A stretch of 27,235 nucleotides of DNA. Source: an uncultured Lachnospiraceae bacterium (GTDB lineage: Bacteria; Bacillota_A; Clostridia; Lachnospirales; Lachnospiraceae). The DNA lies in NCBI GenBank assembly GCA_902795835.1, contig CADBNA010000233.1:1-27235 (forward strand), in the 5' to 3' direction. Shown in pieces: positions 16,274 through 24,703 of the stretch. The notes beneath the pieces were generated by a model. The model was given only the letters and a program-made list of their open reading frames with translations. It did not search any database and was not told where the DNA came from. A program made the position numbers and the translations under genes. The stretch's first letter is position 1; every line of letters begins with the position of its first letter.

Positions 16274-16316
16274 CCGGCTGCTCAGCCGGACACTTTTCCT
16301 TTTTACTTTTATCTGG
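16274..16316 (+). terminator. Hairpin with T-rich tail in the yifB leader (terminator or attenuator)
   Basis: CCGGCT (16274-16279) pairs with AGCCGG (16284-16289) around GCTC, followed by ACACTTTTCCTTTTTACTTTT. The T tract begins four bases late and is broken by C, so termination would be weak. It lies downstream of the 16200-16228 promoter, so it could end read-through from the U32 gene or attenuate yifB. Confidence 0.45.
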
Positions 16317-16337
16317 AACATGAGGAAAGGAGCCCTT

Positions 16338-17858
16338 ATGTTCTGCAGTATATTGTCTGCGGCGATCTCCGGCGTAGAGGCGCTGCCTGTCTGGGTGGAA
16401 GCGGATGTCAGTGACGGCATGCCGCAGTTTTCCATGGTCGGCTTTGTCTCCTCACAGGTACGGGAGGCACAGGACCGTGTGAGGACAGCGCTCCGCAATC
16501 TGAATATTACCATGCCGCCCAAGAGGATAACAATCAACCTGTCTCCCGGAGACCTGCGAAAAGAAGGCACGCGTTTTGACCTCCCGATAGCGGCTGCCGT
16601 ACTCTGCGCCCTGGGCAGGCTTCCCGGCAGCTGTCTGCAGGGAACGATGCTTATGGGAGAACTGCATCTGGACGGCCGTGTAGGCCGGATTACCGGCGTC
16701 CTCCCAAGTGTGCTTACTGCAAGGGATATGGGATGCCGCCTGGCGGTAGTGCCCTCTGCAAATCTGGCAGAGGGCAGAGTCGCCGAGGGGATCCGGGTAG
16801 TCGGCGTCCGTACCCTGAGAGAACTGATCCGCCTGCTGGAGGATGGAGAACTTCCGGAAGAAGAGCCGTGCCCGGAGGCGGAGAAACCTGCTGCGAATCT
16901 GGATTTCGGAGATATACGCGGACAGGAAATGGTCAAACGCGCGGCATTGCTTGCAGCGGCCGGATTCCACAATCTGCTTCTTCAGGGTCCTCCCGGATCC
17001 GGAAAATCAATGACTGCCAGAAGAATCCCTGGTATCCTGCCGGAAATGAGCGCCGAGGAAAGCCTGGAGGTATCCAGAATATACAGCATTGTCGGGCTGC
17101 TTCCTCCCGGTCAGGCCCTGATGCGGGAGCGTCCCTTCCGTGCGCCGCACCACGGAATAACCGCCCCCGCCCTCTGCGGAGGCGGCATGATTCCCCGTCC
17201 CGGCGAAGTCACGCTTGCACACAGGGGCGTCCTTTTCCTGGATGAATTACCTGAGATGAATTCTCCGACGATGGAAATGCTTCGCCAGCCTCTGGAAGAC
17301 AGAGAGATCACGGTATCCCGTGTGGGCGGCACCTGCCGGTATCCCGCTTCGTTTCTGCTGGTAGCCGCCATGAATCCCTGCCCCTGCGGCTATTTTCCCG
17401 ACAGGAGCCGCTGCATCTGCGGCATCAGGGAAATCCAGGCATACCATGCCCGGATCAGCCAGGCCGTGCTGGACAGGATCGACATACACTGCGAAGTGCC
17501 GGCAGCCAGCTACGACGATCTGGACGAGCCCCGGAAAGATTCCGTGACCTCTTCCATGCTTAGGGAACAGGTACAGGCTGCCTATCAGATTCAGAAAGAG
17601 AGATACGCCGCAGAGCCCTTCCGGTTCAACAGTGAAATCCCTCCGGACCGCATCGACCGGTACTGCCCGCGCACTCCGGAAGCAAAACGGATGCTCAAAA
17701 AGGCATTCGAATCAATGGGACTGTCCGCCAGGGGATATCACCATGTCATTCGTGTGGCGCGTACCATTGCGGACCTTGACGGAACAGAACGGATCGGTGA
17801 ACCTCACATCAGCGAGGCGCTGTGCAGCCGGAACAGTGACAGGAGGCCGGGAATATGA
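16338..17858 (+). CDS. YifB/ComM family Mg-chelatase-like AAA+ ATPase
   Basis: A 506-residue AAA+ protein of the YifB family; ComM, its best-studied member, is a helicase promoting branch migration in natural transformation. The start is ATG 16338, five bases after GGAAAGGAG; the frame is open up to 16200 but that covers the leader. The N-terminal Lon-protease-like domain (PVWVEADVSDGMPQFSMVG, then RITINLSPGDLRKEGTRFDLPIA) is followed by Walker A GPPGSGKS (about residues 217-224). Next come the Walker B block GVLFLDELPE (about 297) and AAMNPCPCGYFPDRSRCIC with clustered cysteines. The C-terminal Mg_chelatase_C domain has LSARGYHHVIRVARTIADLDG. The stop overlaps the dprA start, which supports a joint DNA-uptake or recombination role. 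Confidence 0.95.
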   Translation: MFCSILSAAISGVEALPVWVEADVSDGMPQFSMVGFVSSQVREAQDRVRTALRNLNITMPPKRITINLSPGDLRKEGTRFDLPIAAAVLCALGRLPGSCLQGTMLMGELHLDGRVGRITGVLPSVLTARDMGCRLAVVPSANLAEGRVAEGIRVVGVRTLRELIRLLEDGELPEEEPCPEAEKPAANLDFGDIRGQEMVKRAALLAAAGFHNLLLQGPPGSGKSMTARRIPGILPEMSAEESLEVSRIYSIVGLLPPGQALMRERPFRAPHHGITAPALCGGGMIPRPGEVTLAHRGVLFLDELPEMNSPTMEMLRQPLEDREITVSRVGGTCRYPASFLLVAAMNPCPCGYFPDRSRCICGIREIQAYHARISQAVLDRIDIHCEVPAASYDDLDEPRKDSVTSSMLREQVQAAYQIQKERYAAEPFRFNSEIPPDRIDRYCPRTPEAKRMLKKAFESMGLSARGYHHVIRVARTIADLDGTERIGEPHISEALCSRNSDRRPGI

Positions 17859-18805
17859 ACAGAAAAGAACCTGAACAGAACGGCAAAAATCCATGGTGCT
17901 TTGCGGCTGATGCAGGCCGGAACCCCATGCGCTATATCGAAAGAGGAGAAGCAGACTATCCTCCGCAGCTTCTTCCATATGAAAGAATGCCGGCAGGACT
18001 CTATGTGATCGGCAGGCTGCCGGATCCGGCAAAAAAAAGCGTGGCTGTTGTCGGGGCGAGGTCCTGCAGCGCATACGGACGTGCGGAGGCAGGCAGGTTT
18101 GCCAGAGAACTGGCTGCTGCCGGCGTGCAGATCATCAGCGGCCTGGCTTATGGCATTGACCGGTGCGCCCATGCGGGAGCCCTGGAAGCCGGAGGAAAAA
18201 CCTATGCGGTGCTTGGCTGCGGCGCGGATATCTGCTATCCCAGGGAAAACATCTCTCTGTACGAAGAAATAAGAGAAACCGGGGGAATCATATCAGAGTA
18301 TCTTCCCGGGGTGCCGCCTTCGCCCTGGCATTTTCCGGTCAGAAACCGGATTATCAGCGGCCTGGCGGATCTCGTACTGGTTATTGAAGCGCGTTTGCGA
18401 TCCGGATCTCTGATCACGGCCGATTATGCTCTTGAACAGGGAAAGCCGGTATGGGCTGTGCCCGGAAAAAATGCGGATCCGCTCAGTCAGGGATGCAACC
18501 GGCTGATTTCCCAGGGGGCAGGGATCGCCCTGTCACCCGCAGACATACTGGAAGAGCTCGGCCTTGCGAAGACTGCCGCAGGCCGGCATACAGACAGGGA
18601 CGGACGCAGATCCCTGCCGGCGGGATGGAAAAACAGAAAGCTGTCAGAACAGGTGCTGCAGCTTCTGGAAAGCGGCGAAAAGACGCTGCAGGATCTTCGG
18701 GATGAGACAGGGGCGGAAAGGGCGGAACTGTACAGCGTGCTGACAGAGCTGTGCCTGTACGGGTTTGCGGAGGAGGTGATGCTGGGGTACTACGGGGTGA
18801 GGTAG
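17855..18805 (+). CDS. dprA: DNA-processing protein DprA (Smf)
   Basis: DprA binds incoming single-stranded DNA and loads RecA. The gene starts at ATG 17855 within the yifB stop (ATGA), so the two are translationally coupled. The 316-residue protein has the Rossmann-like DNA-binding core: VAVVGARSCSAYGR (about 63-76), ISGLAYGIDRCAHAGAL (94-110), VLGCGADICYPREN, FPVRNRIISGLAD and EARLRSGSLITADYALEQGKPVWAVPG. A C-terminal winged-helix-like segment (VLQLLESGEKTLQDLRDETGAE) follows. An N-terminal SAM-like domain seems short or missing. It ends with TAG, the only annotated gene here that does; every other complete gene stops with TAA or TGA. Confidence 0.95.
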   Translation: MNRKEPEQNGKNPWCFAADAGRNPMRYIERGEADYPPQLLPYERMPAGLYVIGRLPDPAKKSVAVVGARSCSAYGRAEAGRFARELAAAGVQIISGLAYGIDRCAHAGALEAGGKTYAVLGCGADICYPRENISLYEEIRETGGIISEYLPGVPPSPWHFPVRNRIISGLADLVLVIEARLRSGSLITADYALEQGKPVWAVPGKNADPLSQGCNRLISQGAGIALSPADILEELGLAKTAAGRHTDRDGRRSLPAGWKNRKLSEQVLQLLESGEKTLQDLRDETGAERAELYSVLTELCLYGFAEEVMLGYYGVR

Positions 18806-18853
18806 AAAGACGGGCATACCGGGCCGGCAGCGGAAGAAAACCCTACATCGCAC

Positions 18854-18882
18854 TTGCAACTCCATGGAAATTGCGTTATAGT
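18854..18882 (+). promoter_or_regulatory. Promoter of topA
   Basis: TTGCAA (18854-18859), 17 bases, TATAGT (18877-18882). Initiation near 18889 leaves a leader of about 60 bases before ATG 18950. The rest of the dprA-topA gap holds nothing else I recognise. Confidence 0.7.
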
Positions 18883-18949
18883 GGGGCTTGCATGTTTGAG
18901 CGGCACGTTCTGACTGCAGAAACCACCTTCCGACAGGAGGAAGAAGAAG

Positions 18950-21025
18950 ATGGCAAAGTATCTGGTCATCGTAGAGTCACCGACCAAGATGAAAACCATA
19001 AAAAAATTTCTCGGCTCCAGTTATACGGTTCTGGCGTCAAACGGTCATGTGCGCGATCTGCCGAAAAGCACTCTTGGCATCGATGTCGAGAATGACTATG
19101 AGCCAAAATACATCACCATAAGAGGCAAGGGAGAACTGGTCGCTTCTCTGAAAAAGGCTGCCGCAAAGGCGGACCGTGTCTATCTGGCAACCGACCCGGA
19201 CCGGGAGGGAGAGGCAATCTCCTGGCACCTTTCCCAGGCACTTCGTCTCGATCCCGGGAAGATGATGCGCATTACCTTCAATGAGATTACGAAGACGGCT
19301 GTTAAGGCATCGCTGAAAAATGCCCGCGAGATCGACATGAACCTGGTGGATGAACAGCAGGCCCGGCGCTGCCTGGACAGGATGGTGGGCTATGAGATCA
19401 GCCCGCTGCTCTGGAAGAAGATCAAAAGAGGCCTTTCTGCAGGCCGGGTACAGTCTGTCGCAACCCGCATCATTGCAGACCGGGAAGAAGAAATAAATGC
19501 TTTTATCCCAAAAGAATACTGGACGATTGACGCCGACATCCGGGTGGACAACGCGAAAAAACCGCTGACCGCTCATTTCTACGGAGAGGGCGGCCGGAAG
19601 ACGTAGATCGCATCCAGGGAGCAGGCGGAAGAGATCATCCGACGGCTGCAGAAAGAGAAACTGCAGGTGGAGGAACTGAAAACGGGGGAACGCTCCCGCA
19701 AGGCTCCGCTGCCCTTCACGACCAGCACCCTGCAGCAGGAGGCCTCCAAAGTCCTGAACATGTCTACCTACAAAACAATGCAGATCGCACAGCAGCTGTA
19801 CGAGGGCATTGATGTGGCAAAAGAGGGCACGGTCGGCCTCATATCGTATCTGAGAACCGATTCAACCCGTGTATCGGAAGAAGCAGACAGTGCTGCCCGG
19901 GCCTATATACGCACACAGTACGGAGATAAATACGAGGCCGGAACCGGCACAACAGCCAACCGGAACAAGAATGCACAGGATGCACATGAAGCGATCCGGC
20001 CCACTGACGTCACGAGGGAACCGCTGCTCATGAAACCGTTCCTGACCCGTGACCAGTTCCGGCTCTATCAGCTGATCTGGAAGCGCTTTGTAGCGAGCCG
20101 TATGGCGCCTGCCCTGTATGAAACCAGTTCTGTGTGGATCCGCGGCGGAGATTACAGGTTCCATGCATCTGCGTCCAAGGTCAGGTTTGAGGGCTTTCTC
20201 TCCGTTTATTCCCAGGATGACGAAAAAGGGGAAGAGAACGACCATCTGGGCAGCATACGGGAAGACAGCGTGCTGGAACTTCTGGAATACCGGAAAGAAC
20301 AGCATTTTACCCAGCCGCCGGCGCACTATACCGAAGCGTCGCTTGTCCGCACAATGGAAGAACTGGGGATCGGCCGTCCCAGCACCTACGCGCCCACGAT
20401 TACTACGATTATTGCCCGCCACTATGTCACCAGGGAAAAGAAAAACCTGTATATGACCGAACTGGGCACAATTGTCAATGACATGATGATGCAGGCTTTT
20501 CCCAGCATCGTCGATGTGAACTTTACAGCCAATCTTGAACAGCTCCTGGACGCCGTCGGCACCGGCAAGATCGGCTGGAAGACCGTGGTGGAGAACTTCT
20601 GGCCGGATCTGATAGAGTCTGTCAGAGAAGCCGAGAAGGATCTGCAGGAAGTCAGAATCGAAGACGAACAGACAGATGTCATCTGTGAGAACTGCGGCCG
20701 CCGTATGGTCATCAAGTATGGTCCCCACGGCAAGTTCCTTGCCTGCCCCGGCTTTCCGGAGTGCCGGAACACCAGGCCGTATCAGGAGCCGGTCGGGGTA
20801 AAATGTCCGAAGTGCGGCGGGGAGATCCTGCTGAAAAAAACCCGAAAGGGCCGCATGTATTACGGATGTGAGCACAATCCGGACTGTGATTTTATGAGCT
20901 GGCAGCGGCTCTCCGCAAAAAAATGCCCAAAATGCGGAGGATTTATGGTGATAAAAGGAAAAAAACTGGCCTGCGCAGACAAAGAATGTGGTTATTCGGA
21001 GACGAGAACCGAAGAGACGGAATAA
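18950..21025 (+). pseudogene. topA: DNA topoisomerase I, full-length frame interrupted by one in-frame TAG
   Basis: TopA relaxes negative supercoils by a transient tyrosyl-DNA link. AGGAGG (18935-18940) precedes ATG 18950. The frame encodes the TOPRIM domain ([19 protein letters not shown], then [15 protein letters not shown]), [20 protein letters not shown] and the active-site block GLISYLRTDSTRVS, with Tyr at about codon 300. GIGRPSTYAPTI and three C-terminal four-cysteine zinc fingers (from CENCGRRM, CPKCGGEI and CPKCGGFM) follow. Total span is 691 codons, the usual length. Codon 219 is TAG (19604-19606), with homologous sequence continuing at once in the same frame (IASREQAEEIIRRL). The first piece has 218 residues and no catalytic tyrosine. 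The downstream piece could begin only at GTG 19667, with no good ribosome-binding site. Because topA is normally essential, a sequence error, a suppressed amber codon or a real loss are all possible. Confidence 0.9.
19604..19606 (+). other. In-frame TAG codon within topA
   Basis: A single TAG at codon 219, between GGRKT and IASREQ. Related proteins usually have a Glu, Lys or Gln-type residue here, and GAG, AAG or CAG each become TAG by one base change. There is no frameshift on either side. Confidence 0.95.
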
Positions 21026-21042
21026 AATGTAATTAATGCGAC

Positions 21043-21057
21043 AGTTGTCTGAAAAAA
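21043..21057 (+). promoter_or_regulatory. Candidate CodY box upstream of codY
   Basis: AGTTGTCTGAAAAAA matches the CodY consensus AATTTTCWGAAAATT at 11 of 15 positions, including the central TCTGAAAA. It ends two bases before the -35 of the codY promoter, a location suited to autoregulation. The match is moderate and could be chance in AT-rich sequence. Confidence 0.4.
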
Positions 21058-21059
21058 TC

Positions 21060-21088
21060 TTGCTTTTCCCTTCTATTAGTGTTAAAAT
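21060..21088 (+). promoter_or_regulatory. Promoter of codY
   Basis: TTGCTT (21060-21065), 17 bases, TAAAAT (21083-21088). The leader of about 105 bases contains a small GCCGG/CCGGC hairpin at 21105-21121. No terminator for topA is visible before it. Confidence 0.65.
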
Positions 21089-21199
21089 ATAGAAGATATT
21101 GGACGCCGGTTCTTTTCCGGCAGTTCCGGCCCTCAAAAAACGACACAGATTTGATGCATGAACAAAAAGAGGCTCAGTATTCTAAGAAAGGAGAGCAGG

Positions 21200-21988
21200 A
21201 TGAGCGTACAACTTCTTGACAAGACCAGAAAAATCAACAAACTGTTACATAACAACAATTCTACCAAGGTAGTTTTCAACGATATCTGCGAAGTAATGGT
21301 TGAATGCCTCCAGTCGAATATTCTGGTAATCAGCAAAAAGGGCAAAGTGCTCGGTGTGGCAACGTGTTCCGGAGTCCCTGAGATTACAGAGCTGATCACA
21401 GATGAGGTGGGTAGTCATGTCGACAGTCTGCTGAATGACCGGTTTTTAAGCGTTCTTTCCACAAAGGAAAATGTAAATCTGAGCACTCTGGGTTTTGAAG
21501 ATGCCGATGCGGAAAAGTACACAGCGATAATCAATCCGATCGATATAGCGGGAGAACGCCTGGGTACCGTGTTTATGTACCGATATGAGCCTCTTTATGA
21601 TATTGATGATATCATCGTCAGTGAATACGGCACGACAGTCGTGGGACTGGAGATGATGCGCTCGGTGAATGAGGAGAATGTGGAGGAAAACAGGAAGATC
21701 CAGGTTGTAAAATCCGCATTCGGTACGCTTTCATTTTCCGAGATGGAAGCAATCACGCATATATTTGAAGAGCTGGACGGTATGGAAGGCATTCTTGTGG
21801 CAAGTAAAATTGCCGACCGCGTCGGCATTACCAGATCCGTCATTGTCAATGCGCTGCGGAAGTTTGAGAGCGCGGGCGTCATTGAATCGCGTTCCAGCGG
21901 CATGAAAGGCACTTATATCAAGGTGCTGAATGATTACATTTTCGATGAACTCAAAGAGATCCGGGCGGAGAAGGCGGCGAAGGAATAA
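21200..21988 (+). CDS. codY: GTP-sensing transcriptional pleiotropic repressor CodY
   Basis: CodY represses nutrient-uptake, amino-acid synthesis and stationary-phase genes when GTP and branched-chain amino acids are plentiful. The start is ATG 21200 (MSVQLLDKTRKINKLL, 262 residues), set by AAAGGAG six bases upstream and by family convention; the frame opens earlier at 21158 without a suitable site. The N-terminal GAF domain binds branched-chain amino acids. The C-terminal winged helix is clear: LVASKIADRVGITRSVIVNALRKFESAGVIESRSSGMKGTYIKVLN, with the recognition region from about residue 201. In Bacillus, topA is separated from codY by trmFO, xerC and hslVU, none of which is here. A strong terminator follows. 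Confidence 0.96.
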   Translation: MSVQLLDKTRKINKLLHNNNSTKVVFNDICEVMVECLQSNILVISKKGKVLGVATCSGVPEITELITDEVGSHVDSLLNDRFLSVLSTKENVNLSTLGFEDADAEKYTAIINPIDIAGERLGTVFMYRYEPLYDIDDIIVSEYGTTVVGLEMMRSVNEENVEENRKIQVVKSAFGTLSFSEMEAITHIFEELDGMEGILVASKIADRVGITRSVIVNALRKFESAGVIESRSSGMKGTYIKVLNDYIFDELKEIRAEKAAKE

Positions 21989-22049
21989 AACCTGATGCGT
22001 GCAGTGTTTTCTCTGCCAGCCTGAAACAGCGTGCAGGCAGACAGTTAGC

Positions 22050-22079
22050 AAAAAGAGCAGCTTCGGCTGTTCTTTTTTT
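22050..22079 (+). terminator. Rho-independent terminator of codY
   Basis: AAAAAGAGCAGC (22050-22061), tetraloop TTCG, GCTGTTCTTTTT (22066-22077) and further T. The stem has one G-U pair and the T run is seven long. It is a strong, textbook-like terminator 60 bases after the codY stop. Confidence 0.9.
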
Positions 22080-22096
22080 GTATAAAATGACTCCGT

Positions 22097-22261
22097 CGCC
22101 AAAAGCAGATTACGGATTGCTCCGCACTTCGTGCTCCCGCAATCCTGCCCGCCATTCGGATTTCATGGGGCCCCTTCCCCACTTCATCCTTATGTCGGGG
22201 CACGCCCCAAGTCCTTTTGCCCACTTGCAAGCGAGCTTGCGTGGGTTCAGGACTTTTGGCG
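22097..22261. repeat. Structured non-coding element bounded by 9-bp inverted repeats
   Basis: A 165-base element framed by CGCCAAAAG (22097-22105) and CTTTTGGCG (22253-22261). Inside are GGATTGC/GCAATCC (22114-22120 with 22139-22145) enclosing GCAC-TTC-GTGC, GGGG-cacg-CCCC (22197-22208), and a long compound hairpin. That hairpin pairs AAGTCC (22209-22214) with GGACTT (22250-22255), CCCAC with GTGGG and GCAAGC with GCTTGC. GATTAC (22108-22113) could also pair with GTAATC (22264-22269), pseudoknot-like. Short open frames cross it on both strands without ribosome-binding sites. It could be a dispersed MITE/REP-like repeat or a structured RNA; no sequence family is recognised with certainty. Confidence 0.6.
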
Positions 22262-22287
22262 TTGTAATCACAAAATACGAAGAAAGT

Positions 22288-22332
22288 AAGAAAAACAGAG
22301 AATCAGATATAATAAAGAAGAAAAACAGAGAA
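22288..22332 (+). repeat. 15-bp direct repeat, 30 bases apart, in purine-rich tract
   Basis: AAGAAAAACAGAGAA occurs at 22288-22302 and again at 22318-22332, an offset of exactly 30 bases. It lies in a strongly purine-rich stretch upstream of the groES promoter. A lone TATAAT (22308-22313) sits between the copies but has no plausible -35. Confidence 0.6.
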
Positions 22333-22361
22333 ACAGAGAGAATATACCATAAAAACCGGAT

Positions 22362-22390
22362 TTGCTAAAATCCTTGTGATTGCCTATATT
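22362..22390 (+). promoter_or_regulatory. Promoter of groES-groEL
   Basis: TTGCTA (22362-22367), 17 bases, TATATT (22385-22390). The predicted start near 22397 is just before the CIRCE box, the usual layout in HrcA-controlled operons. Confidence 0.8.
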
Positions 22391-22401
22391 AGAGACCGTC
22401 G

Positions 22402-22428
22402 ATAGCACTCGAATGGAATGAGTGCTAA
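22402..22428 (+). promoter_or_regulatory. CIRCE operator (HrcA binding site)
   Basis: ATAGCACTC (22402-22410), nine bases, GAGTGCTAA (22420-22428): the CIRCE inverted repeat TTAGCACTC-N9-GAGTGCTAA with one mismatch in the first position. It lies at the start of the groES transcript, 39 bases before the ATG. HrcA, encoded at the left end of the window, is the expected repressor. Confidence 0.95.
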
Positions 22429-22467
22429 CAGAATAAGATGAGAAGACAATCTTAAGGAGGAAATACC

Positions 22468-22740
22468 ATGAAGTTAGTCCCGCTTGGTGACAGAGTAGTC
22501 CTGAAACAGATGGAAGCAGAGGAAAAGACAAAATCCGGCATTATCCTTACATCCCAGGCACAGGAAAAGCCGCAGGAGGCACTGGTTATTGCCGTCGGCC
22601 CCGGCACAGATGAAGTAAAGATGGAAGTCAAGGTAGATGACAAGGTCATCTATTCCAAATATGCAGGAACCGAAGTGAAACTTGACGGTGAAGAGTATAT
22701 CATTGTCAAGCAGGGAGATATCCTCGCTATTGTTCAGTAA
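22468..22740 (+). CDS. groES: Co-chaperonin GroES
   Basis: GroES caps the GroEL folding chamber as a heptamer. The 90-residue protein has MKLVPLGDRVVLKQ, the mobile loop region EKTKSGIILTSQAQEKPQEALVIAVGPG and the C-terminal DGEEYIIVKQGDILAIVQ, all typical. AAGGAGG (22454-22460) precedes the ATG. It is under CIRCE control and co-transcribed with groEL, which starts 87 bases on. Confidence 0.97.
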   Translation: MKLVPLGDRVVLKQMEAEEKTKSGIILTSQAQEKPQEALVIAVGPGTDEVKMEVKVDDKVIYSKYAGTEVKLDGEEYIIVKQGDILAIVQ

Positions 22741-24450
<1,710 letters not shown>

Positions 24451-24470
24451 GCGAGTAACAAGCCAGGCAG

Positions 24471-24530
24471 AAAAGAGAAGCCCCTGAGGCTGTGAGTTTA
24501 CTCACGAAGCCATCAGGGGCTTCTCTTTTC
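24471..24530 (+). terminator. Very long Rho-independent terminator after groEL
   Basis: A 17-bp perfect outer stem pairs AAAAGAGAAGCCCCTGA (24471-24487) with TCAGGGGCTTCTCTTTT (24513-24529). Inside it, GGCT/AGCC and GTGAG/CTCAC (24492-24496 with 24501-24505, loop TTTA) continue the helix with two small bulges. The A run before and T run after would let it work in both directions. It is far longer than most terminators. Confidence 0.92.
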
Positions 24531-24621
24531 TATCCGGCGACAGACGGATATCGAGGGGCGAAGACCCGAGATAACCCCAAATCCCTTTCGTCACTTTAAC
24601 GGAAGTCTTTGCTCACCTTTG

Positions 24622-24662
24622 TATAATTTGACGTGGCGTCTTTCGACCCTGACCACTATAAT
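24622..24662 (+). promoter_or_regulatory. Probable promoter region of the ABC ATPase gene
   Basis: A perfect TATAAT at 24657-24662 lies 41 bases before the ATG. The nearest TTGACG (24628-24633) is 23 bases away, too far for a normal -35, so the -35 is unclear. A second TATAAT is at 24622-24627. GACG-TGG-CGTC (24630-24640) forms a small inverted repeat that could be an operator. Earlier in the 173-base gap is a TATCCG/CGGATA hairpin (24531-24550). Confidence 0.4.
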
Positions 24663-24703
24663 AGCGGAAGAAATAAAAACATACATCATATAGGAGAGTT
24701 ATC

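Noticed and set aside
18803..18805. Read-through of the dprA TAG into a longer protein
   Set aside because: Translation past TAG gives about 36 residues of no recognisable kind across the topA promoter, while DprA already has a normal length and end.
19604..19606. Selenocysteine recoding as explanation of the topA stop
   Set aside because: Selenocysteine uses TGA, not TAG, and TopA has no cysteine expected at this position.
19667..21025. Separate gene for the C-terminal topoisomerase fragment
   Set aside because: It would start at a GTG without a proper Shine-Dalgarno sequence, and homologous codons between the TAG and this GTG would be left untranslated. A single interrupted topA is the simpler reading.
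22078..22368. 96-residue open frame on + and 61-residue frame on - across the codY-groES gap
   Set aside because: They cross the hairpin-rich element, have no ribosome-binding site, and begin at or within the codY terminator. I treat the sequence as non-coding, though such frames may be annotated as genes in databases.
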